A stretch of 8,339 nucleotides of DNA. Origin: JACQRW01 sp964371935 (GTDB lineage: Bacteria > Patescibacteriota > Minisyncoccia > Sungbacterales > HO2-52-23). The DNA lies in contig CAYJOT010000030.1 in the NCBI GenBank assembly GCA_964371935.1, positions 1-8,339 of the forward strand, written 5' to 3'. Within the stretch, counting starts at the first letter, position 1. The number at the start of each line of letters is the position of its first letter. Below, piece after piece: positions 1-5,609 of this stretch. A program made the translations under genes and the position numbers. The notes under the pieces were generated by a model that was not told the DNA's origin, did no database searches, and worked only from the letters and a program-made list of their open reading frames with translations.

Positions 1-551
1 TATCGTACCACCAACACTCCGGCTTTTGCAAAAGGATTATCGCATCCGTATCCGTAATCGCCGGGCGCTGAAAACCAATTTGCGGTTTGCACCGTGGTGG
101 TACTGCGCGCGGGAAGCATAATCTGCTTGGTCTGATAACGCAATATATGGGGCACGCTGTCTTCATTTTTAACAATAAATGTTCCGTTAAGGGAAACCTC
201 AAGAGCAGTTGGATTGGGAATACAGGACGACTGAATAATCAAGGGGCCGGTTTTTTGAACAATTTTATCAACGATTTCCGTGTGTCGGCGTTTTTCCTCG
301 GCCGTGGCGTTATGCAGAGGCACTTGTATGGCTTGCCGCTCATCGGGAGTGAGCGTCCGAATTGGCTGCGGCGTAATGCTTGGGATTTGCGGTACCTCAT
401 CAGAATCAGAGGAGGGAGAGAAAGAAGTTTTTGGCGCGTTTTGATTCGCGGGAGATAAAGAACGCGAAGGAGATAATATCCAAACCACAATCATCAACGC
501 GATGATGGCAAGTCCGGTAATGATGAAAAAAATACGCGGGGTATGATCCAT
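1..551 (-). CDS. membrane-anchored cupredoxin-like protein (reaches window edge)
   Basis: The reading frame runs from ATG at 551 to the window edge: 183 codons, followed by TA, so the next codon is either a stop or Tyr. Residues 6-26 form one hydrophobic segment after a short N-terminus (MDHTPR), probably a signal anchor, followed by a Ser/Pro-rich linker (about 27-65). Residues 108-183 look like a cupredoxin beta-sandwich: a CxPNP start (C110), a VKNEDSVPH strand (H135) and a YGCDNP...GVLVV end (C170). Classical type-1 copper proteins have His, Cys, His and Met; here the second His and the Met are not at the expected places after C170, so copper binding is doubtful. It is the third gene of the envelope set, 30 nt after the previous stop. 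A TATAAT at 557-562 (minus strand) just before the ATG might be a separate promoter, but this is weak. The fold call is by pattern recognition only. Confidence 0.75.
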   Translation of the reverse strand, partial: MDHTPRIFFIITGLAIIALMIVVWILSPSRSLSPANQNAPKTSFSPSSDSDEVPQIPSITPQPIRTLTPDERQAIQVPLHNATAEEKRRHTEIVDKIVQKTGPLIIQSSCIPNPTALEVSLNGTFIVKNEDSVPHILRYQTKQIMLPARSTTTVQTANWFSAPGDYGYGCDNPFAKAGVLVVR

Positions 552-581
552 ATATTATTATAAGACCTTGTTCTTAATTGA

Positions 582-2459
582 CTATTGCGGAGGCACTTCT
601 CTAAATTGCGGGGGCGGGACTCGATTCACATTGAGCGTAAACGTGGCGACTTTAAGCGACGTTCCGGATCTTCCTCTGACGGCAATAGTATATGAGCCTG
701 GAGGAGTGGTTATGGCGGTGGCAACAGTGAGCGGCATGGTGCAGTTTGGCGTGCATGAGCTTGACGCGGCACCGTTAAACAGAATGGTTGCTCCGCTTGG
801 CAGCCCCGTGACATCCGCGGCATCAAAACTGACCGGTTGCGCGGTGCCCGATGTCAATGTAACGGCAATCTGATTGCTCGCGGTGGCTCCCTGCATGACA
901 GCGACAGGCGATGCCTGCGCCGCGATCGTGTAATCAAATGACCTAAAGTTAAAGTTAAAGCGGCTTGTGAGGCCAGAATTAAGTGTTTGCGTGGGAGAAG
1001 GCGTAATGTTGAAAAAAGTACCGGACGGCGGTCCACCGGAGCAGTACGCAAAAGTATAGGTGCCCGTCAGCATGTTCGTGAACGTATTGGGAAGCGGCGG
1101 TGCTGAATCCGTGCAGACCCCCGCGCCCAACGGTCCTGCGGTATTTTGATAGGTAAGCACCTGCGGACCTGTCCACTCAACGCCGTCAAGAAATGCCGCA
1201 ATGACAATAGTACCTACGGTTCTAAAAGTGAATGTGTAGGTAATATCTCCGCCGGATGCAAGTGTTTGGGTATCAGATGGAATAATGGATGTAAGTATGG
1301 AACTTACCGGTCCTCCGGAGCAATAGGTATAGGTATAGGTGCCTGCAACAATGGGAATGTCAGCATTCAACGTCTCAGTACTACACGGCGCAGAGTTGCG
1401 GCTGACGCGGATATCGCCTGTCCATGGATCACCATCTCTGGTGGCGCGAAGGTGAATAGTGCCGCGTACTGTTACGGTGGCGGTTGAGGGTAAACTGCTC
1501 CCTCCCGCATTGCTGCAAACAATGGTGTAGGTCTTTGTAGAGGCAAGCGCTCCTGTTGACTCTGATCCGCCGCCCACTGCTTTAGCACCCGACCAGTCCC
1601 CAGAGGCGGTGCAAGATGTCGCAGGCCCTCCTCCTACGGTCCATGCAAGGGTCGCACTACTGCCCGGGTTAATGGTGGAAGGCGTTGCGGTAAGCACAAC
1701 AGTAGGTGGAGGAGGAAGATAACTGGACTGCGCATAATAGGAGGACTGCGCGTAGTAACTGGACTGCGCGTAGTACGAACTCTGAGCGTAGTAGCTACTT
1801 TGCGCATAGTAGGAGGACTGGGCATAGTAACTTGACTGCGCATAATAGGAGGACTGCGCGTAGTAACTGGACTGGGCGTAGTAGGAGGACTGGGCGTAGT
1901 AGGAGGACTGCGCATAATAGGAGGACTGCGCGTAGTACGAACTTTGCGCGTAGTAGGAGGACTGGGCATAGTAGGAGCTTTGTGCGTAGGGGGCCGCTAC
2001 TGTCCATTGCTTGGAATCCGTACCACCTGGCGCCCAATAACAATCCTCCGGACAGTACCGTGCTTCGGAAAGGGCCTCAAGATTATAATCACCAGGAGAT
2101 AAGCCAGTAATATTCTGCGGTCCCGTATCGCCTACACTTTGTACAAAAACCCATACACCCTCCTGAAAACGATATAACTTTACCGTACCCCGAAATGCAG
2201 GTTGTGGGGTATAGCATGGTCCGTATATGATGCTATTTACTGGAGAGCTGTCTGCATCCGCACAGGAATCACCGGGTAAAGAAATATCCCTGTTACCATT
2301 TGTAAGTGTAGCATTACCGACACACGCGTCCGCAAAAACACAGGTTTCATCGCCGCTACAACGCATACCACAACCTGCTTCCGCAGTATGCACAAAAAGA
2401 AATAATGCTATTCCCACAAAAAACCAGATGGTTGGCTTTACTATTGAATCTTGTTTCAT
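582..2459 (-). CDS. secreted multidomain Ig-like protein with YAQSSY hexapeptide repeats
   Basis: 625 residues from ATG at 2459. An upstream in-frame TTG (2489) exists, but the ATG gives a clean signal peptide: residues 1-28, hydrophobic core about 10-24, cleavage after AEA. The -3 residue before C30 is Glu, so a lipoprotein is unlikely. Order: a Cys-rich segment (about 30-75, with CGMRC and CADAD); a small beta domain (about 80-150); fifteen perfect YAQSSY repeats (158-247); a PPPP hinge; a bacterial Ig-like domain (about 253-330, with NPGSSATLAW and SCTASG); two tandem related domains (331-414 and 415-508, each with a DGxxWTG and a YCSGGP motif); and a C-terminal beta-sandwich-like domain (509-625, with GLPSGA and CTPNC). 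No LPXTG motif or C-terminal membrane helix is seen. It is probably a surface or matrix protein. It lies between two membrane-anchored genes in the same set. Specific function unknown. Confidence 0.87.
   Translation of the reverse strand: MKQDSIVKPTIWFFVGIALFLFVHTAEAGCGMRCSGDETCVFADACVGNATLTNGNRDISLPGDSCADADSSPVNSIIYGPCYTPQPAFRGTVKLYRFQEGVWVFVQSVGDTGPQNITGLSPGDYNLEALSEARYCPEDCYWAPGGTDSKQWTVAAPYAQSSYYAQSSYYAQSSYYAQSSYYAQSSYYAQSSYYAQSSYYAQSSYYAQSSYYAQSSYYAQSSYYAQSSYYAQSSYYAQSSYYAQSSYLPPPPTVVLTATPSTINPGSSATLAWTVGGGPATSCTASGDWSGAKAVGGGSESTGALASTKTYTIVCSNAGGSSLPSTATVTVRGTIHLRATRDGDPWTGDIRVSRNSAPCSTETLNADIPIVAGTYTYTYCSGGPVSSILTSIIPSDTQTLASGGDITYTFTFRTVGTIVIAAFLDGVEWTGPQVLTYQNTAGPLGAGVCTDSAPPLPNTFTNMLTGTYTFAYCSGGPPSGTFFNITPSPTQTLNSGLTSRFNFNFRSFDYTIAAQASPVAVMQGATASNQIAVTLTSGTAQPVSFDAADVTGLPSGATILFNGAASSSCTPNCTMPLTVATAITTPPGSYTIAVRGRSGTSLKVATFTLNVNRVPPPQFREVPPQ
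1723..1992 (-). repeat. 15-unit 18-bp tandem repeat coding for YAQSSY
   Basis: Fifteen contiguous 18-nt units, the one nearest 1992 being the most diverged at its edge. Each codes in frame for YAQSSY with no amino-acid change (residues 158-247 of the secreted protein). The DNA units do differ: the two Ser codons appear as TCC, TCA, AGT or AGC in different units, Gln as CAG or CAA, Ala as GCG or GCA (GCT or GCC in places) and Tyr as TAC or TAT. A conserved peptide over varied codons points to selection on the protein rather than very recent duplication. Confidence 0.95.
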
Positions 2460-2490
2460 AAACGCAAAAGTAATGATTTGGCGAGGCAAC

Positions 2491-3036
2491 TCAGCGCGCA
2501 GTCAGAATAACAGTAAGATAGGCGTGGTCTTTGTTCTGAACACTGGGCGCCTCAAAGAAGCTAACAAATACAGTTTGGCGCGCATTAGAATAAAAATAAA
2601 GCGGCGCGCCTTCCTTTGTATTTGCCATCTTCCACCCCAGCTTCTTAAAATATTCGTTAAAGGCTGACCGTACGGATGCCGTATCCTGTCCTAATATACG
2701 GTAGCTTATATATGTCTCTACAGACGATGTGGATGTCACGTCTATACCTAAACTCTGCACCACATTCCTTTCCTCAAAAAACGGCAGGGGTTTGGAAAAA
2801 CCGAATTTCGCGAGCGTCTCACTGACCTCAAGCGGCGTGGCGCCCTCCGGGACAAACTGCGTCGCTGGATTGAAAACAGGCGCTGCCTGCTTCATTTCTT
2901 TTTTACTGCGATACCACAAAACTCCTCCTAATATCAATACGAGAAACGCGAATACGACAAGGTAGGGATAGATGCGGTATCTATGGGGAGGAGGAGAATC
3001 CTGTAACGATGGAGATGATGAAATCGGCGCATCCAT
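2491..3036 (-). CDS. hypothetical single-pass membrane protein
   Basis: 181 residues from ATG at 3036. The frame stays open up to a TTG at 3093, but that codon lies in the predicted -35 element of this gene's promoter, so the ATG is preferred; it leaves a leader of about 20 nt. A Ser/Pro-rich N-terminal tail (1-22) is followed by one membrane segment (about 24-41, YPYLVVFAFLVLILGGVLW) and a basic stop-transfer patch (RSKKE). The rest (about 45-181) is a soluble mixed alpha/beta region ending in beta-rich sequence (TVFVSFFEAP, AYLTVILTAR). No catalytic motif or known family is recognised. It is the first gene of the set leading into the secreted YAQSSY protein; the stop is 31 nt before the next ATG. 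A role in anchoring or exporting the secreted protein is possible from context only. Confidence 0.82.
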   Translation of the reverse strand: MDAPISSSPSLQDSPPPHRYRIYPYLVVFAFLVLILGGVLWYRSKKEMKQAAPVFNPATQFVPEGATPLEVSETLAKFGFSKPLPFFEERNVVQSLGIDVTSTSSVETYISYRILGQDTASVRSAFNEYFKKLGWKMANTKEGAPLYFYSNARQTVFVSFFEAPSVQNKDHAYLTVILTAR

Positions 3037-3064
3037 AACAAATAAAAAAGTGATGATGTGACTA

Positions 3065-3093
3065 ATTATATCTCGCTTTATACCTATCAACAA
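3065..3093 (-). promoter_or_regulatory. sigma70-type promoter of the envelope gene set
   Basis: On the minus strand, -35 TTGTTG (3093-3088, a poor match), 17-bp spacer, -10 TATAAT (3070-3065, perfect). The start site should be near 3058, about 20 nt before the ATG at 3036. A perfect TGTGGATAA lies 7 bp upstream of the -35. Confidence 0.6.
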
Positions 3094-3096
3094 CGC

Positions 3097-3951
3097 CTAC
3101 TTATCCACAGAAGAAGATTCTTCAAGAAACTTTTTAACGGCGTCTATGAAGGCAAGAAAAATCGGCTGGGTTTGGGCGAGAAATGCGCTTATCTCTTTCC
3201 AGCGATAATCAAGATATTGGTGGGCAAGAATGTTTCGCAGGTCTGTAAATTTTGCAAGGCGTTGGCATGTATCGTCATAGCTAAACGGCTTGACGAGACT
3301 GAGCGCATACACCATCCGTTGGTATGTTTCCGGTATAACTATACGCTCGCTCGCAAGAATAAGTTGGGTAGTGTCTATAACGGCATTCATCAACTGTTCA
3401 ACCCAGCGTTCCACCTCCCGTCTTTTTGTTTTGGAGTGCTCATCGGCATATTCCCGCCAGGAGAGCTTGGTAAACACCGCAAAATCTTTCACTTCCTGTT
3501 CTAAAAATTGCAACGCGTGTTCCAGTCGACCTCTATCCGTTTCGGACAATGACGCTGATCGTTCAAATATGCGATGATATTCGCGCGCCGTATGAAACCA
3601 TGCGTTTGCCTCATGACTTGTTTTGAGCAGAACACGCAGGTAGGTATTTCGGTCGAGTATCGCAAGCGGAATGCCTTCGCGTATCACTGACCATGCAATG
3701 GGAGCCGGGGCGCGATTGAGGACGACAAGGTCTACATTTCTCTCAACAATATGTTCTACGGCGGCCCAAATTTGCTGCTCCTGCACCCTATTTTCGTCTT
3801 CATTTTGAAAATATACCCCAATATCCCAATCAGATGTTACCCGCGCATATCCCTTTGCCTGCGAGCCGAACAAAAACGCCATCACCACGTCATCGCGTTG
3901 CATGAAATACTCCTTGAGCGCTTGTATTTTTTGATTTTGATTGTCATCCAT
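3097..3951 (-). CDS. fused MntA-HepT type VII toxin-antitoxin protein (nucleotidyltransferase-HEPN)
   Basis: 284 residues from ATG at 3951. Residues about 1-104 are a minimal nucleotidyltransferase with the exact GSX10DXD motif (G29, S30, D41, D43) and a third acidic residue, D74, in NVDLVVL. Residues about 140-275 are an all-helical HEPN domain of the HepT (DUF86) type, with VERWVEQLMNAVID and the exact RX4HXY motif (R239, H244, Y246, in RNILAHQY). In the known two-gene system HepT is an RNase toxin, and MntA neutralises it by adding AMP units to the Tyr of RX4HXY. Here both occupy one chain, joined by a helical linker (about 105-140). All key residues are present, so both activities may be intact. 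An own promoter is predicted at 3989-4017. Both family calls rest on clear motifs; activity is inferred. Confidence 0.9.
   Translation of the reverse strand: MDDNQNQKIQALKEYFMQRDDVVMAFLFGSQAKGYARVTSDWDIGVYFQNEDENRVQEQQIWAAVEHIVERNVDLVVLNRAPAPIAWSVIREGIPLAILDRNTYLRVLLKTSHEANAWFHTAREYHRIFERSASLSETDRGRLEHALQFLEQEVKDFAVFTKLSWREYADEHSKTKRREVERWVEQLMNAVIDTTQLILASERIVIPETYQRMVYALSLVKPFSYDDTCQRLAKFTDLRNILAHQYLDYRWKEISAFLAQTQPIFLAFIDAVKKFLEESSSVDK
3101..3109 (-). promoter_or_regulatory. DnaA-box-like element upstream of the envelope promoter
   Basis: A perfect 9-mer, TGTGGATAA on the minus strand (TTATCCACA on plus). It sits inside the last codons (V-D-K) of the MntA-HepT fusion gene, 7 bp before the -35 and 30 bp before the -10 of the envelope promoter. 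The sequence matches the classical DnaA box; which protein binds it here is unknown. Confidence 0.55.
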
Positions 3952-3988
3952 ATTTTTGCATTATCTTTGAATCAACGCCTCTGTATGT

Positions 3989-4017
3989 AGTATATACGCT
4001 CTTATTTCTTTCCACAA
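3989..4017 (-). promoter_or_regulatory. candidate promoter of the MntA-HepT fusion gene
   Basis: On the minus strand, -35 TTGTGG (4017-4012, weak), 17-bp spacer, -10 TATACT (3994-3989, good). It lies in the 68-nt gap between the AbiEii-like stop and the fusion start and predicts a leader of about 30 nt. Read-through from the AbiE-like pair is also possible, since no terminator hairpin is seen in the gap. Confidence 0.45.
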
Positions 4018-4019
4018 GA

Positions 4020-4643
4020 TCAGCCCAATTGGTCTAATTCTTTCAGAAGCGGTTTTTTAAAGTCCGCAAACTGTTTTTGGTTGAGTCCGAGCTCCCGTAC
4101 TTCATGAGTGGTGCGGAGAATCTCTCGAAGCTCTCCCTCCAGCGGCAATAGGTGATGCTCGCGCAGAATGGCGCGCATGCGGCTGAGCCGGGGTTTGGCG
4201 TGATAGAGCATGCTGATCACGTCCAGCATATCCTTTTTTCCTTTGAGCGATCCTTTGCGTTGTGTGGAGACAAAAAGTTTCAACGCGAGCAGAGTTTCTT
4301 TTTCTGGCACGCGAAATCCTTGCAATGCAACCGCATGATCCATCACAAAATCTGGCGGCAATCCGACAAACGACCAGTGCGGAACATAGATGTCCACGTC
4401 AAAACCCTCCCCTTTTATTTCATATTTCTGTAACCGGTCATTTTTAACCAATGAAAACCTCTCCCGCATCTTTCCCAATTCCTCAAAATCAACGATGACA
4501 TCAATGTCTCTTGACTTCAGCGCGTTTGTATACAAGTACACTGCCCATCCTCCGATAAGGACAAACGTAAATTGTGAGCGCAGATGCTGCAAAAAAGCGA
4601 AAGATATGTCGGTAATGTTATCGTGCCAGAATTGCTCGGTCAT
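4020..4643 (-). CDS. AbiEii-like nucleotidyltransferase (probable type IV toxin)
   Basis: 207 residues from ATG at 4643. A longer frame from a TTG at 4676 would overlap the upstream gene and is not preferred. The nucleotidyltransferase core is clear: GG (31-32) in LIGGWAVYLY, then SRDIDVIV with D46 and D48, then a third acidic strand, DVDIYVP (D82, D84). A later LALKLFVSTQRKG...KKDMLDV stretch (K122, R129, D138, D141) matches the Lys/Arg-Asp motif of AbiEii/AbiGii-type enzymes. Family members block growth; some transfer nucleotides to tRNA ends. The gene starts 7 nt after the stop of a winged-helix gene, the antitoxin-toxin order of AbiE systems. Alternatively it is a non-toxic member of the same superfamily. 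The enzyme class is well supported, the toxin role inferred. Confidence 0.82.
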   Translation of the reverse strand: MTEQFWHDNITDISFAFLQHLRSQFTFVLIGGWAVYLYTNALKSRDIDVIVDFEELGKMRERFSLVKNDRLQKYEIKGEGFDVDIYVPHWSFVGLPPDFVMDHAVALQGFRVPEKETLLALKLFVSTQRKGSLKGKKDMLDVISMLYHAKPRLSRMRAILREHHLLPLEGELREILRTTHEVRELGLNQKQFADFKKPLLKELDQLG

Positions 4644-4650
4644 GATAGTG

Positions 4651-5250
4651 TTATGAGGGTAATAATTTCTCCGCAAGGGTTTTCAGAAAATCCTTTGCAT
4701 ACCATTCCGGCGCATTCCACATATCTACAAATAACTGTTCCGGCAAGAGTTTTCCGTATCTATTCCACCACAAATCTTTTTTCATTAAAAAAAGATTAGG
4801 AGCGATTTTTCCTTTCTCTGCGGGCGAAAGACGCGCCAACACTTCAGGCGCGCGGACTTCTGCCATATAGACATAGACATGGTCGTAATCCGCCGGAATC
4901 GGCTGATCCGATAATGATGAGAAGGCGCTATACAGCCCAAACTCGACAAACGGCGGCATAAGGGATTCTATCTTTTTTGCATCTTGCTCCACGTATCCTT
5001 GAAAAAATATGTCTTTGTATAGCATCCGATGAGAAGCCCAGAGATATAAAAGCTTCTCGTAGGAGTCAAGCCGAAAGTTTCTTCCGCTTACCGTAATAAT
5101 ACTTGCTTCTCGCGGGATTTTCAGCGCGTTAAAAACCGTGCTCAACGAGAAACCAAAGGATTTTGCAAGTTCCTTTTGTGTGAATACAACTTTTTTATTC
5201 TTGCGGGCTTGAAAAAGAATTTCTCGCCAAAGCACGTCTTTTTTTCGCAT
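4651..5250 (-). CDS. winged-helix regulator, AbiEi-like (probable antitoxin)
   Basis: 199 residues from ATG at 5250. Residues 23-45 form a helix-turn-helix (FTQKELAKSFGFSLSTVFNAL) and 50-62 a wing (IITVSGRNFRL). The C-terminal part holds LMPPFVEFGLYSA, ADYDHVYVY, NLFLMKKD and QLFVDMWN...WYAKDFL. These are reminiscent of a conserved regulator family found next to nucleotidyltransferases, and the last one of the C-terminal lobe of AbiEi antitoxins. In AbiE systems the first protein represses its own promoter and offsets the toxin. The tight linkage to an AbiEii-like enzyme and two inverted repeats over its own promoter (5285-5314) agree with that. No family search could be run, so AbiEi membership is likely, not proven. 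Confidence 0.78.
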   Translation of the reverse strand: MRKKDVLWREILFQARKNKKVVFTQKELAKSFGFSLSTVFNALKIPREASIITVSGRNFRLDSYEKLLYLWASHRMLYKDIFFQGYVEQDAKKIESLMPPFVEFGLYSAFSSLSDQPIPADYDHVYVYMAEVRAPEVLARLSPAEKGKIAPNLFLMKKDLWWNRYGKLLPEQLFVDMWNAPEWYAKDFLKTLAEKLLPS

Positions 5251-5284
5251 ATGTTTCGATTTTCAACTAAAAAATAACCACTCA

Positions 5285-5314
5285 TTTCTAATATAGTAGA
5301 AACATATTTTATGT
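5285..5314. promoter_or_regulatory. two inverted repeats, candidate autoregulatory operator
   Basis: TTTCTA (5285-5290), 6-nt spacer, TAGAAA (5297-5302) is centred on the -10. Directly beside it, ACATA (5302-5306), TTT, TATGT (5310-5314) overlaps the -35. Their placement over the promoter of a DNA-binding-protein gene suggests the AbiEi-like protein represses here. The short arms in AT-rich DNA leave some chance of coincidence. Confidence 0.5.
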
Positions 5315-5317
5315 CAA
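5290..5317 (-). promoter_or_regulatory. promoter of the AbiE-like pair
   Basis: On the minus strand, -35 TTGACA (5317-5312, perfect), 16-bp spacer, -10 TATATT (5295-5290). The start site should be near 5283, giving a leader of about 33 nt to the ATG at 5250. TGTGGATAA lies 7 bp upstream of the -35, and inverted repeats cover both hexamers. Confidence 0.65.
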
Positions 5318-5324
5318 GAGTCAC

Positions 5325-5333
5325 TTATCCACA
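5325..5333 (-). promoter_or_regulatory. DnaA-box-like element between divergent promoters
   Basis: A perfect TGTGGATAA on the minus strand, 7 bp upstream of the AbiE-like -35 and 29 bp from its -10. It also lies 21 bp upstream of the rny -35 in the opposite orientation, so one bound protein could affect both promoters. Confidence 0.55.
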
Positions 5334-5354
5334 GGAAGATTGCTCTCCCCTTTT

Positions 5355-5383
5355 TTGACAAATCAGCCCTGTACTGCTATGAT
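5355..5383 (+). promoter_or_regulatory. sigma70-type promoter reading toward rny
   Basis: -35 TTGACA (5355-5360, perfect), 17-bp spacer, -10 TATGAT (5378-5383). Transcription should start near 5390, leaving a leader of about 220 nt before the rny ATG at 5610. It diverges from the promoter of the AbiE-like pair. Confidence 0.7.
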
Positions 5384-5609
5384 GATCTTGTTTTCATAAA
5401 CACTTCGAAAACTTAATTCTCGAGCATAAGCGATTCAACATACGGTACGTCCATGAGAGGAACATTTGCAAAAATCAGTGTTACGTCAGTAGAAATACAA
5501 AAAATAGGCCAACCGTTGGGTCTGCGTTGATTTTCGCACTCTCTCTTACATCTGGTAACAGACGCGAACAAGGGCGTATCGTGCTGATTTTTTGTGCTCA
5601 TGCATAGTT
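5384..5609 (+). other. long untranslated leader of rny, content unclear
   Basis: Together with the promoters this fills the 359-nt gap 5251-5609. No tRNA, riboswitch or terminator pattern was recognised. It contains a 62-codon minus-strand frame (5601-5413) and a 25-codon plus-strand frame (5453-5530), neither with a recognisable product or start signals. It may hold RNA structure through which RNase Y controls its own mRNA, but nothing seen here proves it. Confidence 0.4.

Noticed and set aside
1723..1992. Possible CRISPR array
   Set aside because: The units are contiguous 18-mers without spacers and code for a constant hexapeptide.
1706..2110. Plus-strand and other-frame reading frames over the hexapeptide repeat
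   Set aside because: They are low-complexity shadows (for example Arg/Thr-rich) of the 18-bp repeat read in other frames.
2460..2489. TTG start giving a 635-residue form of the secreted protein
   Set aside because: It adds ten residues before a clean signal peptide; the ATG at 2459 is the better start.
3037..3093. TTG start giving a 200-residue form of the small membrane protein
   Set aside because: The codon lies in the predicted -35 element, upstream of the predicted transcription start.
4644..4676. TTG start giving a longer AbiEii-like protein
   Set aside because: It would overlap the upstream coding sequence; ATG at 4643 leaves a normal 7-nt gap.
5413..5601. 62-codon minus-strand reading frame opposite the rny leader
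   Set aside because: No recognisable product, no start signal and no convincing promoter; its start would lie against the rny start. Kept only as a note in the leader entry.
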